This document shows, in pieces, positions 43,500 through 55,152 of a DNA stretch of 64,000 bases; within the stretch, counting starts at the first letter, position 1; each line of letters starts with the position of its first letter. Where the stretch lies: positions 66,111,591 through 66,175,590 of the forward strand of contig CM067298.1 in NCBI GenBank assembly GCA_034231615.1, given 5' to 3'. The notes beneath the pieces are model-generated. The model saw nothing but the letters and a program-made list of their open reading frames with translations, was not told the DNA's origin and did not search any database. A program made the position numbers and the translations under genes. The stretch is from Meghimatium bilineatum. Lineage: Eukaryota; Mollusca; Gastropoda; Stylommatophora; Philomycidae.

Positions 43500-43690
43500 T
43501 TTATTGATACCATGCCTTCCGGCATAGGCGATCATGTCTCTCCACAATTCCTATTTGTTATACATTTAAATATAGTTTCTGATGATTCTGCATCATGCTA
43601 GGCTTTCAAGCCATCCAACATTTTCTTACATTGTCTTCCTCTGTCTATTACTCTCAATCTTTCCAATTGTGTATACAGACAGATTAGCGA
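43500..43690 (-). mobile_element. LINE family P, decayed 3' end
   Basis: + strand blocks gcataggcgatcatgtctct, ccacaattcc, tttcttacattgtcttcctc follow the family P 3' end in inverted orientation. Confidence 0.6.
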
Positions 43691-44085
43691 CAAAAACCAC
43701 AACAAATGGCAACAGTGGAATGTATATCATGTTGCAAGATAACACCGCTTAGGAACAAGCCTTTGCCAGACGAATAAAATGCACAAATTTCAGGGAAGAG
43801 GGAGCGGCCTTACTCACTGCTGTTCAAATACTCAAAAATTGAGTCCATACACTAAAAGAATTGCAAATGATTATAAATAAATTTTACAAGCCATCTAAGA
43901 TACCAAACAAGACATACTCCTTCACAACATCATTCAAAACAGAAAAAAACTACATTAGTACAAGATGACTACATGTACAACAATGGATACCATTCCATGA
44001 AGCATCACTGGCAATGAAAAAGCAGATGAATTGGCAAAATCGGATGGTAACCTCCTTCAGTACCAAGCCCTCAAAGTTATTTCTT
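43691..44085 (+). mobile_element. LINE RNase H region, decayed
   Basis: QQWIPFHEASLA or, in the next frame, TGNEKADELAKSDGN: the last RNase H block (GN..AD.LAK) in a badly shifted copy related to family A. Confidence 0.6.
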
Positions 44086-44294
44086 TGTTTTTGTTTCTTG
44101 ATAAAGGTCCATACTGCAACTTAATGTAGAAAAAGTCCTTGTTTTGTTTTCTTATCTTTTACATTAGTTTTACTTTTTGACTTCCGCCAAAATGGCAGAC
44201 GAGAATGGATGTGTTATCTCTAAGGTGTCCGATTAGTGGCTGTTCCTTCCCGAAATAATGACAACCTACAAGAATATTGTGCCTAGAAATTTAC

Positions 44295-44430
44295 AATGGA
44301 GTAATCGATAGTGCCCTTGAAAAATGCAAGCTTCGTGACCCAAGACAGAGAGGGGTTCATTAGGAAGACAACGTTCTGGAGAGAATACGTTGCATGACAT
44401 GACACAATATAACCAGTAACAATATTACAT
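44295..44430 (+). mobile_element. LINE family H, extreme 3' end
   Basis: ENASFVTQDREGFIRKTTF and WREYVA then stop, the same end as 39985-40150. Confidence 0.65.
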
Positions 44431-44649
44431 TATCATAATTGTTATCTCTTCTTTGTTTTGTTACTGTGGCACTCTACCTTGTCGGATATTCTTTGACAGT
44501 TTGGTTATTTACACTCCAACGTTCAGGGAAATAAAGTCTCTGCTAAAACAATAAATGACGTAATCAGTAAAGAGAACTAAATGGCAACTGCAGACCTGAG
44601 CAAGACATCAACAAATTGAACAGAAATGTCTGCCGACGACGGTTGGTAG

Positions 44650-44789
44650 AACCATTGGGACAAATAAAAGGGCGATGCAACACATTTCCATTTTCTGGGC
44701 TACATCCTGCTGGAAATCTAGTACAACCATTGTCCTGCTTCAAGAAAGATCCAGTGGGAGTTTGAGAATGAATGCTGAAGAAGAACAGA
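44650..44789 (+). mobile_element. SINE1 copy, sense strand
   Basis: accattgggacaaataaaag, gggctacatcctgctggaaa, tctagtacaaccattgtcct, ccagtgggagtttgagaatg, aatgctgaagaagaac. Confidence 0.8.
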
Positions 44790-45234
44790 AATTAATAAGT
44801 CTGGATATTTCGACTGAGAACAGAACATTGTCACTGAAAAGCAAACTTACACCAAAGCTACATCAGCAACTCAGTAATTTGCATCTACAGAGCAATAGCA
44901 CATGTACTACAGGAATTGTTCATAGAATGTCAGTCTGGTCCACAGGAATGTATCTACAAAGCAAATTGTGGGAAACCCACAAAGACAGTACTAAAACAAA
45001 CCCCTCTTGATTCTTTATTAGAAATTTATTCGATTTTTTATTGAATCTTCATGGTATACAGGTCATTCACAAAAGTGCTCCGCTCTCCTGCAGTCATCAA
45101 CTAGTATGCATACTCAATCTCAGTCAGATGTTGATTTTGTGATGTTCGTAACATTCCAAAGAAGACACACTCTCTCCCCATCCCTAATTATCCCCATATC
45201 TGTCATTATTTACATGTGCACATAACCACATCTA
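44790..45234. other. non-coding, no feature seen
   Basis: No exon or clear repeat recognised. Confidence 0.45.
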
Positions 45235-45800
45235 GCATCATCTTCTTCACTATGTGCTGTTCATCCATCGAAGTGGACGATGACCATTCAGCTCAACTGG
45301 AATGATGATGATGAAAATGATGATGTCTGCGGTGTGTCCAACTGTGACTAATGAGTCCTATGAGTACTTGGAATTGTCTACCACACTCTGGGCAGGTGTG
45401 GGACGAGTCTGTGGGCCATTGAACAGCTCTTGCCTTCCTCCTAGCGTGTTTTGTTTCGTATCATTGTGTCTGAGGTTCTCTGCGGCTGCTGCACCACTCT
45501 TGATTCTGCGACGCCAGTCGGATCTGTTTTTGTGCAAGATTCTCTCATGAATTTGTGTCTATTTTGAAGTGAGTCAGTGATGTCTTAAGAGTGTCTTTCA
45601 AACATTTCTTCTGTAATCGTGCTTTGTGGGAGCCAGTCTGGAGTTCTCCATTACAAATTCTTTGGTAGACGACGATATTTCATGCAGACCATGTGTCCAG
45701 TCCAGTGTGTCCCCACATTCATCAACATTGTATATATACTTCACTGTCTGGTATTTTATCCTACCAATGGATGTTGAGTACAGATGTTATATCCACATTT
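45235..45800 (-). mobile_element. LINE family M or relative, 3' end
   Basis: On the - strand: TLLRHH, then RSDWRRRIKSGAAAAENLRH, NDTKQNTLGGRQELFNG, and ending with a run of ATC codons and RPLRWMN. The '..W....G' plus C-terminal Ala/Glu/Arg-rich run is typical for the end of L2/CR1-like ORFs with a downstream zinc finger, which here has decayed. Confidence 0.6.
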
Positions 45801-46159
45801 ACACTAATTGAGGTTTTGTAATCTTATTTGTATTTCTTCTGCTGTAGTTAAGCATCCACCAGCCACTGTATGCTGGACTGGTTAAGTTAGGCTATTTTTA
45901 GGGCACCTTTTCTAGCCCCCTCGGTATGCTATGGGGGTGAGCAGAGCTATCCTTAATATGGCTGTTCAGTCGATCAGAGGGCTACCAAATCCAATTTCTT
46001 CCTTGAGTTTAAACAGAAAGCTTCGCCCTGAACCGCCTGTGTGCAGGGTTGTGACTGCAGCTTTAGTATTCCACACTTTCTGGTTTGCCACAGAACTTGT
46101 GTGAGTTGATGATGATGGTTGATGATAGTTGAGTAAATACTAGCGCTGAATTTTGTTTA
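45801..46159. other. moderately GC-rich stretch of unknown origin
   Basis: Contains tagccccctcggtatgctat and similar sequence with higher GC than its surroundings. No exon recognised; it may belong to the retroelement pieces on either side. Confidence 0.35.
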
Positions 46160-46619
46160 AAGTGTGAATGAGTAGAGCCATTCGTTGACCACACTCTTTC
46201 TTCCTGATCCAACAGTGTTCCAGTGGCAAGATTAATCAAGATGTATGGAAATGTACCAGAATGCAGTGGATGACCATAGTGTGTTCTATATGTCTCGCAA
46301 AGCCGTTTGAGTTCCACAACGCTATGCTGGCAAGTGCCTTCCAGCCCATTAAACATTAGATGTTTCATCCGAAATGTCCGCCATATCCAGGTTTCACATG
46401 CTTGGGCAAACATGCCCTTAAGACTAGGGTGCAGCTTAAGGCTGAGCCTTGGGGTAGCCTCCCTCAAACATGCATTTGGATGATTGTTGTTTACTGCAGT
46501 TTGTATGGTTTTGTCACTTAGGTAGTTCTTAATCCATTTGTACATTTTCCCACAAATGCCCACGTTTTGCATTTTTAGAAATAGTCCCTTTCTCCATACC
46601 TTGATTGACCTCCAGATAT
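46160..46619 (-). mobile_element. LINE RT fragment (motif A side)
   Basis: The - strand frame 46063-46644 (193 codons) begins with KVWRKGLFLKMQNVGICGKM and YKWIKNYLSDKTIQTAVN, which is the region just after RT motif A in jockey/I-type LINEs. The following residues (LREATPRLSLKLHPSLKGMF, ETWIWRTFRMKHLMFNGLEG) do not look like RT and may come from another strand or element. It abuts a family B piece. Confidence 0.6.
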
Positions 46620-46678
46620 TAGACAGATATACCATCTTTACCAAGACTCATAAAGTAGCCAAAGAAAATATCAGTCTT
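46620..46678 (+). mobile_element. LINE family B, left piece of a split copy
   Basis: tataccatctttaccaagac and tcataaagtagccaaag are nearly identical to 27583-27640 in family B. The match stops at atatcagtct and resumes at 47468. Confidence 0.8.
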
Positions 46679-47467
46679 TTCTGATATCCAAAATATCCAT
46701 GGCAGTGATAGATATGACTCAAAAGTCCAATCTGAGCCACAAAGAGCTTCCACTCTGTATACAAGACATCATAGACCCACTTGTACCATCCCATGCTGTT
46801 GTGCGTCTTCTTATGTGTGCAACCACTGAACTAACTGCTATCACTTTCTCCTTTGACTTTATACCATTTCTGATCTTTTCCCACCAAGTAACATGACCCA
46901 TAGCATCATGTTTTCATGATTTAGTATCAATGCCTGTATTATGCATTCCATGTGCATAGTCTTTTTACTGAAGTAGAGTTCGCCCCTGAGATCTTTTTCC
47001 AGACTATAATTCTCCAGTAGATCCTTTGGTTTTCTGCCATTTTCTATTCTCCTAGAGTGTCATAGCCACTTACTCTGCACAGGCTGAGCATAGAAAATAC
47101 TGTGGTATTACCTGTGCTTTCCAATGTGAAATGTGAAAATAATTTGATCTGTTGTCTTTGATGTGTTTCAATACTGGAATTATTTTGGTTATCTGTCTAA
47201 TGTTATATTTTCTAATTCTATCTCTTAATAACAATCCGAGTATTCTTCGTAGACACATCATTTTTGCTGCCCCAATTTTTTTTGTCTTGTTCTGTCATTG
47301 TCCAGATTTGGCACTGGTAGCACAGTGATGGAATAATAATAGTCTTGTATAATGCAACTTTAGTGTATATGTTTGCAATTTTGTCCTTGAAAATATGTGT
47401 CATCTGTCCAAGGAACTGGTATGTTTTGTTGCATCTATTTTGTATCTCTTTACTCTTTTCTGTTAGA
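46679..47467 (-). mobile_element. insertion in LINE B carrying a LINE C piece
   Basis: The right part (47040-47467) reads on the - strand IQNRCNKTYQFLGQMTHIFK, IIIPSLCYQCQIWTMTEQDK and INRQITKIIP-like text, the family C post-palm region. The left part (46690-46905) has an open - strand frame (GHVTWWEKIRNGIKSKEKVI) resembling a LINE C-terminus of another type. Whether this is one insertion or two is unclear. Confidence 0.65.
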
Positions 47468-49080
47468 TACATAGAAATTGCAAAGAGAAGAACATCTCAC
47501 ATATCTTGGGAGTCACGCTTGATTGGCGGTGTACCTTCAAGAATGTAGAAAATGTCAAAAATAAAGGAATGTTACAGCTACTTTAAAAGTTCACAGGCAC
47601 ATCTTGGGGATCAGACAAGGATACCCTCAGAGGATTATATCTTGGTTACATACATTCTGCTTTAGAATACAACAGTGCACCCCTGACAACATGTTCCAAG
47701 AAAAATGTAGAACATCTAGACAGAGTGCAGAAAAATGCCCTATGTCTTATTAGTGGAGCAATGAGACCTACACCAACGGTTGCATGTGAAATATATACAA
47801 ATGTAGAACGCCTTGAGATACGGAGAGATAGGCTGGAGCAACGGAGGCTTATGAAAAAAGAAAAATGAATTAACAAAGACCACCCAAATAAACAACTTGT
47901 AGAAAACTGGCAGCTAAACCACAGAATAAAACAAGTAAGTCCTCAAACATGTCAATGAAATAAAAGACGACTATCAACTCCCAGACGAGCTGCAGAGCAG
48001 AAAATGTTTACCACCGCACACGTTTTAAATTGCCATAAATCAAGACATAATTAAGAGCTAATGCAACAAAAAGTTCTAACCCAGTAAATCTTATGAAAGC
48101 AACACAAAAAACAATAGACACCTACCCAGAATTATGGATCCATGTCTATACTGATGAGTCTGCCTTTAAAGCCATCATCAAAGCAGGTTATGGTGTCTAT
48201 ATAGAATATCCAGACAAAACAGCTGATGAGTTGTTTGATGCCTGTGGGGAGATATGTTCTAGCTATGAAGCTGAAATAACCACTAGAAGTTGCTTTGTAC
48301 CACCTGAAGACCATATTTGATGTCTTTCCATAAAACATCCAAAACAGTGATTTTTACACTTATATGTCCACTTTTCAAGCACTAGAATGTAATGGATATT
48401 GTAAACCTGAGCTAGTTGAAATATATCACCATGCCAACTAGCTGCTTACAACTTATGAAGTCAGTATTGTTATGCAGTAGATTTCTGGCCACTCAAGCAC
48501 ACCTGTCAATTACAAGGCACACAGACTAGCAAAGAAGGGAGCACAACAAGAACAGTCATATACACAAAAGACCATGCATAGTTAAAATTATGTAGAAATC
48601 TGTGAACAAAGAGAAGTGGATGAATCTGTGAACAAAGAGAAGTGGATGAATAGATGGGCCATGGGAAAAACTGGGAGAGAAATCTATAAATATATGACCA
48701 GCCCAAATCGTAAAGACAACATCAACCTCCTAGGAAGGAAAGACCAGAGTATCATTTTCCGACTTCACACTCATGTACAGCATAACAATCACCTGAACAG
48801 AATACAACCACAACACACTCCAGAGTGTTGACTGTGCACTCATCCCTATGAAACTGTTGACCACCACCTTTTTGGATGTACAGTGTTGGATGATGTCAGG
48901 AAAATGCTTCTCCCTCCAAGGCTAGACAAATGGAACACATTATATAGAACAAAACAACAGTTCACAAACACATGCATATATCACACAATGGCATTGGGTC
49001 AAAGGGCATGACCACATGGACTGCTGGTCAGCAACAAACCAACCAGCATGGCTTTTGAGTCACTTTGAGCTAACTCTACT
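47468..49080 (+). mobile_element. LINE family B, RNase H and 3' end
   Basis: After SHISWESRL-type remnants, the RNase H domain begins with ELWIHVYTDESAFKAIIKAG and SSYEAEITT (48093-48320), continues with ISGHSSTPVNYKAHRLAKKG-like text near 48480-48545, and ends with INLLGRKDQSIIFRLHTHVQ, NNHLNRIQPQHTPEC and SYETVDHHLFGC, a Cys/His-containing C-terminal block. The catalytic Asp is kept in YTDES but the copy has many stops. Confidence 0.85.
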
Positions 49081-49569
49081 CCTAAACTTTCACATAATCA
49101 TAATGTTCTTTAAAATATTTCATACCATGTAAGTTTGTTTATTGCTGAATGAATATATTTGTCTTATGTTCTGTAAGCACTTACACCTTGTCATGAAAGC
49201 CTCACCATCTTGAGTCTTAACTTCATCTCATTTCCCAAATTGCCATCATCACATATTTGGGGCCCAAGATATGTAGGAAATAAAAATAGTAAATACTAAA
49301 ATATTCAAGGATACCCTGATTGCTTACAATAATTTATGTGTACTGTATATGTAGAAAGTACTATGTACAATTTTGTGACACACATACACACCCACAGTTA
49401 GGTGAGGCTTATTAATCATACATCCCAAAAAAAATGCCAAAATCAATAATAGTTACAACCATTTACTATATATTTACCTCATATGGAAAAAAACCAATCT
49501 TATACAAGAATACATTGTTCAAACAAAAGAGATCATAATTAAAACTATAAATATCTCTTAATATTTATT
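49081..49569. other. non-coding, no feature seen
   Basis: AT-rich; no exon or clear repeat. Confidence 0.45.
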
Positions 49570-49732
49570 TTATTGTGTCTGGTTCTGCGATGCAGTATTG
49601 GTCTCGGACAGACATTATACCAGGTACAATCCTCACAACAAGCATTTGTGCATCCAGACCTTTCAGAAAGTAATGGCAAACTACTGAATGTAAATATCGC
49701 CTAGAATATAATGCCAGCTAAAAATTCTGGAT
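49570..49732 (+). mobile_element. tRNA-derived SINE-T copy
   Basis: Head tctggttctgcgatgcagta and ggtctcggacagacatta, body gtaatggcaaactactgaat and atatcgcctagaatataatg. Matches 25966-26161 in order. Confidence 0.7.
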
Positions 49733-49834
49733 GAAAGTGAACATAATTACAAGAAAAAGGAGAATAAGTAGAAAAAGTACTGAATATAAAATAGAAATTT
49801 GTGTGTTAGGGTCAGATATTAATAATAATCATAA

Positions 49835-49990
49835 TCATAACCTTTAAGGGTCATCGGGGTATCATTGAGACATTTGATGCAGAACGATCTTCACGCATCT
49901 CTATCCTCTACCATTCTGAGTTTGGAAAATTCACACCCTGTCCAACCTTGATATTATCCAGTATTAGGATCAGTTACCCTCATACCAATA
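49835..49990 (-). mobile_element. LINE family F, 3' end
   Basis: + strand blocks ggtatcattgagacatttga, catctctatcctctaccatt, ttcacaccctgtccaacctt and gatattatccagtat match 32380-32585. Confidence 0.75.
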
Positions 49991-50221
49991 GTCATTTGTG
50001 TTCCAATTTCTTTATTATACAGGGAAATATCAGTAGCAGTGCAAAGACACTAAAACAAGAGATTATTTCTGATGTAACGCCATTTGTTAATTTTTTTGCA
50101 ATGGTGGTTTAGCAAAAATGTTCAACTTATACATGTCTCACAGCATTCGTACACAAATAACAAAATCCATAATTATCAAATCAAGAAAATGGCTGTCATT
50201 AAACATAAAAATAAATTATGA

Positions 50222-50552
50222 GATAATGGATCACGGGTAGTCGAGAAGGGTGGTTGTCTAGTTGGTAATAAGCTTGCTTAGTGAGCTTGCTTACTATCAA
50301 TGGATTACAGTGTGCTAGGTTTGAAACCACGTCTGGACAAAAAACTCTGGGTCACGCTTTGTCGCCTGACATGACCATTCCTTCAGTCGATCCAGCTGTA
50401 AATGGATACCTAATGCATGGATTAGGGAAGGTAAACACAGCAAGGAAGAGAACTGGCCGTCCAACCTGATAGTTGCTGCGGCTCAGTATATGAAGAATAT
50501 CTTCATTCCCGATGATAGGTTGCTGCCATTGGACCAACCTTTACCTTTAATA
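50222..50552 (+). mobile_element. tRNA-derived SINE-V with core-like segment
   Basis: The head has gagaagggtggttgtctagt and a B-box-like gtgctaggtttgaaaccacg. The body has gtcgatccagctgtaaatgg and atacctaatgcatggattag, similar to the conserved core of several metazoan SINE superfamilies (from memory, not searched). Only one copy in the window. Confidence 0.6.
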
Positions 50553-50625
50553 AAACACTGAAAATGTCTTATATGTTAGACACAATATAACAAATAATTT
50601 TAAATGTGTAATTGCAGTAAAAAAA

Positions 50626-50768
50626 AATGTATGTTCATTCTCAAACTCCCAATGGATCTCTCTTAAAGCAGGACAATAGTCCTACTAGATTTCCAGCAAG
50701 ATGTAGTCCAGCAAACAGAAATGAATTGGCATTTTAATATGCCAATGGCCCAACACATCTGATTTTGA
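50626..50768 (-). mobile_element. SINE1 copy
   Basis: + strand blocks gttcattctcaaactcccaa, tggatctctcttaaagcagg, acaatagtcctactagattt, tgccaatggcccaacacatc. Confidence 0.8.
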
Positions 50769-50924
50769 TGGTACGTTAAATGATAAAAGGAGTGGGTGTC
50801 TATGGCTGTCAATACCGACAGCAGCGAAAAAGTCATGTATGCTTGACTGTGGTTAGGTTTCAGGTTGGTGTCTAATGTACTTTATGGGAACTTGTACGGA
50901 TATGGATACTAGTGATATGTGTAC

Positions 50925-53085
50925 AAATGTCCAAAGTTCATTGAAAGTGGTGGGTTCCTTATCCAGCAGTCCATGGGCTCATGCCTTTTTACCCAATGGC
51001 ATTGTATGATATATGCATGTGTTTGTGAGCTGTTGTTTTGTTCCATATAAGGTGTTCAATTTTCCTGACGTCATTCAGCGCTGGACATTCAAAAAGGTGA
51101 TGGTCAACAGTTTCATAGGAATGTGTGCACAGCCGGCACCCTGGAGTGTGTTGTTGTTGTATTCTGTTCAGGTGATTATTTAGCTGTATATGTTGTGTGT
51201 AAGTCAGAAGATGATATTCTAATCTTTCCTTCCTAGGAAGTTGATTGATGTCTTTAGATTTTCTTCCCAGTATTTCATATAATCTATATGTTTCCTCCAA
51301 TTCTCTTTGTTCACAGATTTCTACATCATTTTAACTGTGTGCATGGTCATTTGTGTATATGGCTGTTCTTGTTGTGCTCCCTTCTTTGCTAGTCTGTCTG
51401 CCTTGTCATTGCCAGGTGTGTTTGAGTGGCCAGGAATCCACTGTATATCAATGCTGACTTCATAAGATGTGAGCAGCTGGTTTGCATGGTGATATATTTC
51501 ATCTAGCTCAGGCTTACAATGTCCATCACATTCTAGTGCTTGAAGAGCGAACTGCAAAAATCACGTTTCGAACTCTAGATGGAAAGGTATTAAATATAGT
51601 CTTCAGGTCATACAAGGCAACTTCTAGTGCTGTTGTTTCCGCTTCATAGTTAAAACATATCACACCAAAAGCATCAAACAATTCATCAGATGTTTTGTCT
51701 GGATATTATATATAGACAACATAACCTGCTTTGATGGTGGCTTTGAAAGCAGACCCATCAGAATAGACATGAATCCATTGTTCTGGGTAGGTCTCTATAT
51801 TTTCTGTGTTGCTTCCATAAGACTTACTGGGTTAGGACTTTTCATTGCATTATCTCTTAATTGTGTCTTGATTTCTGGCAATTTAAAACATGCATGTGGT
51901 GGTAAACATTGTTCTACTCTTTGTAGTTCTTATCACTTGTACATAGCTGTCTTTTATTTCACTGTCATGGCTGAGAACCGACTTTATTTTATAGTCATTA
52001 TTTTATTTTATAGTTTTAATCTGTGGTTTAGTTGCCAGTTTTATACAAGTTGTTTATTTGGGTGGTCTTTGTTCATTCTTTTGCTTCTTTCAATAGGCCT
52101 CTGTTACTCCAGTCATATCTCTCCATATCTCAAGGGGTTCTACATTTGTATGTATTTCACATGCAGCTGTTGGTGTAGATCTCATTGCTTCACTAATAAG
52201 GTGTAGGGCATTATTCTGCACTCTGTCTAGGGATTCGGCATTTGTCTTGGAATGTTATCAGGAGTGCACAATTATATTCTGAAGCAGAACGTATGTAACC
52301 AAGATATAGTCCTCTGAGGGTATCCTTGTCTAATCCTGAAGACATGCTAGTGAGTCTTTTCAGTAGTTGTGACCGTTTATACATACTTTATTTTTGACAT
52401 TTTCTACATGCATCTTGAGGGTGAAACTGCCAATATTGTGATTCCAAGATATGTGGAATGTTCTTCTCTTGGCAATTTTTGTGTATTCAACTACAGACTG
52501 CTATTTTCTTTAGCTACTTTATGACTTTTGGTAAAGATGGTATAGACAGTTTTCTCAGTTTATTTTCAGCATTCATGTTTGACTACTCGTGTAGTGTTCT
52601 TAAATCTCCATTTAGTCTTTTGTCTGCACTTTCACCATTTTCATAGCTCTGCCACTTGTTAGGTCGTCAGCATAGAGGATTTTTTCAGCTTTGATATGTT
52701 TGGCAAAGTCATTAATGTGAATGAGAAAGAGGGTGCAGCTCAAAGCAGAACACTGTAGTAAGCCTTCCTCTAGAACTTCTTTAGATGATACTGCATTCTT
52801 TATCTTTGGATTGTTCTGAAAATGAGAAAATATTTTATCCAGTTATATAGCTTTCCACTAATTCCTACCTCAATCATCTTCATCGGGAGACTTTTCTCCA
52901 TACTTGATCATAAGCCTTTTGTAAGTCAAAGAAGATGGCTACAGTGTGTTTGTTTCTGAGATTTGATGGTAGATCTAAGACACTGATGAACATTTTTGTA
53001 ATATTTTTCTTACAAATTGGGGCAAATCTGCTTAGGAATGTTGCCAGTTATTGCCAGGTTGGATTTCAATAATTAATGCAACCAA
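50925..53085 (-). mobile_element. LINE family B, RT to 3' end
   Basis: On the - strand: KHTVAIFFDLQKAYDQVWRK (RT motif A), TSMSSGLDKDTLRGLYLGYI, RNase H start (QWIHVYSDGSAFKATIKAG), RNase H end (DIQWIPGHSNTPGNDKADRL, AKKGAQQEQ) and the C-terminal block (LPRKERLEYHLLTYTQHIQL, LNRIQQQHTPGCRLCTHSYE, TVDHHLFECPALNDV). The CRLC...H...C block looks like a zinc knuckle. The catalytic YSDGS and GN.KAD motifs are kept, but stops break it. Mirror-image neighbour of the copy at 46620-49080. Confidence 0.9.
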
Positions 53086-53799
53086 AGTACATAAAAATAA
53101 TTATACTTTCACGAAACATAAGTGCGCTCGAAAACATATATAGAAAATATAAGGAAAAAATAGCATCCCATACCACACAAGTTCAAAACTAATCAATAAC
53201 TTACAATATTGATATCATAACACATTAAAATCATGCCAAAAGTAATGTGGGCATATTACACATTCGATTGGATCCAGTCTTATGTTGATAGAAATATCAG
53301 AAATGATTAAATAAAACAAAAATATGTTGTCACTTTATCAACGGTCCGTAATTTGTAATGATATCATAGGATCAATTAAAAGACGGTACGTAGTGAAAGA
53401 GTTAAATAAAGAGATGGAGATGACTGGGACATACACATATAGCTCTGAAGGGAAATAAAATACCTTGAGAAACATGGAGAACTATGAACAGAAAATGGAG
53501 AAATGGGTGCAGTTATTATTGTCCTGAAATTGACTGAACTGGATCACCAAGGAATGATTATAGAAATAATAAATTTGCTGATGACGAGCTTTCAGATAGG
53601 GGATCAGCAATAGGTGGTGAGTGGGAAATTTAATATTTTGTTCAGTGACAACACTTTCAATCCATATTTGAGTTAATCTTAAAAATACAGTAGAATGCCT
53701 TTACAAAGAATCTGTTTTGTTTTTAATTAATTTCCCTGTTTAACAACACTTAAACTTTTAACATGAAATTTGACTGGCATAAATTAGTACTAGTTGTAT
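53086..53799. other. non-coding, no clear feature
   Basis: A short + strand open stretch at 53515-53630 (LTELDHQGMIIEIINLLMTS) with a gtgagt after it was examined as an exon; no good acceptor and no frame through the donor. Confidence 0.4.
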
Positions 53800-53814
53800 T
53801 TGCACAAAGCCTTA

Positions 53815-54108
53815 TTCAGTACACAAAACAGGACACAACCGACTCCGCAGTCACATGTATACAAAGTTCAAGATTGGCAACACAGCCATGTGTACATGTA
53901 GACAGGCAGCACAGAGTGCCAAACATATACTTCAAGAGTGTTCTGAGAATGAAATGCTGAGGCAGACATATTGGCCAGAGGAAACAACACTGGAATCAAA
54001 ACTCTATGGGACACTGTACGAACTACAAAAGACAGTGAGTTTTATTAAGGAGACAGAATTACAGATATAGACATGTTTCAAGTGAACGAAAGAAGAAGAA
54101 GAAGAAGT
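53815..54108 (+). mobile_element. LINE family A, extreme 3' end
   Basis: Nearly identical to 13945-14217: gactccgcagtcacatgtat, acaaagttcaagattggcaa, tggccagaggaaacaacact, acatgtttcaagtgaacgaa, then a GAA tail to 54108. It codes SAKHILQECSENEMLRQTYW, a Cys-containing C-terminal block. 5' truncated at about 53815. The tail is longer and purer here than in the 14.2-kb copy, which points to a younger insertion. Confidence 0.9.
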
Positions 54109-54244
54109 ACAAATTTTTTGAAGAACATGGTTTACAGTATTCTAAAGTGGGAGGATGTAAGAAAGATAAAGTGATAAATCATTGATCAGGGGACAGATAA
54201 ACGCACTGAAAATCGTAGGGTAGGTAGGGTGTGTGTATAGCTTA

Positions 54245-54645
54245 GGCGGTGACACTTGTATTTTTCTAAAGTAACCCAAATTTGCTTATCCAGTGATTTT
54301 CATTGGCTGTCAAGTGACCAATGGAAATCACAGAAAAAGTAATCACTTTAGATGAATGCATCCAAATGACTGTGTTGTTGATGAACTAGATTCAGTGCAT
54401 TGTAAAAGATGATGCTTCTCAGTGAAGAGGTTAGGAGATGACTCAATGATTCTTTTAATGGATAACTATCTTCATTATAAGACTTGCGGGTTCACTGGTA
54501 ATAATTCTTCTAAAGTGACAGATTTTACTATCCCCTTGATTTTCATTGGTCATTGTGTATAATTTGTGTCAAAAGTCCAATTAAAATCACCAGAAAAGTC
54601 AAATGCTTTGCTTTAGAAAGATGATTTCCAAATGAATATGGTCTG
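54245..54645. repeat. pair of foldback elements in tandem
   Basis: Copy 1 (about 54250-54355) has arms GTGATTTTCATTGG and CCAATGGAAATCAC around a short loop, with outer arms TTCTAAAGTAAC and GTAATCACTTTAGATGAA. Copy 2 (about 54505-54640) has the same plan: TTCTAAAGTGACAG, TTGATTTTCATTGG, then TCCAATTAAAATCACC and GCTTTAGAAAGATG. Each folds into a long imperfect hairpin. No ORF. Confidence 0.75.
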
Positions 54646-55152
54646 TTTGTGGATAGTCACTGAGTATCTTCTGAAAGCCAAATATCTATAACAAAACAAT
54701 CATCCTCTTCCTGAACAAACTACCTGTCAATATCTCTCACTCCCATTCATAAAAATAAGCTACTAGTCAGAAAATAAAAGAATACATACCTCTTCCTTCC
54801 CATTACTAAGGGTGAAATAATGTAGATAATTTTACTAAAATCCAGTAACGATCAAAGTTAACTAAACAATACCTTCCACTTCCTACAAGGAACTGGAACA
54901 CCATTCTCTGGTCCTTAAAACATTGTACAAGGGACATAACTTAAGGTAATAATTGTCATAACTGTATTATAACGAAATGTAGTTATTACGCACATATTCC
55001 AGTCATTTCTCATTATAACTGTTACAATGGGATTCTACTGTATCAAGCTTTAATAACTAAAAAAAATAAAGTCAAATGATCAGATAATCCAGTCACAATA
55101 GCCTCTAAGCATGATAAAGTGGGTCTAAAAGAAGAATGACCCAAATCCTTAC

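Noticed and set aside
46063-46644. 193-codon - strand ORF as a host gene
   Set aside because: Its first part is RT motif A text (KVWRKGLFLKM) of a LINE; the remainder has no recognisable domain and the frame has no splice structure.
53515-53635. Exon on the + strand ending at gtgagt
   Set aside because: The open frame (LTELDHQGMI...) meets a TAG before the donor and there is no convincing acceptor.
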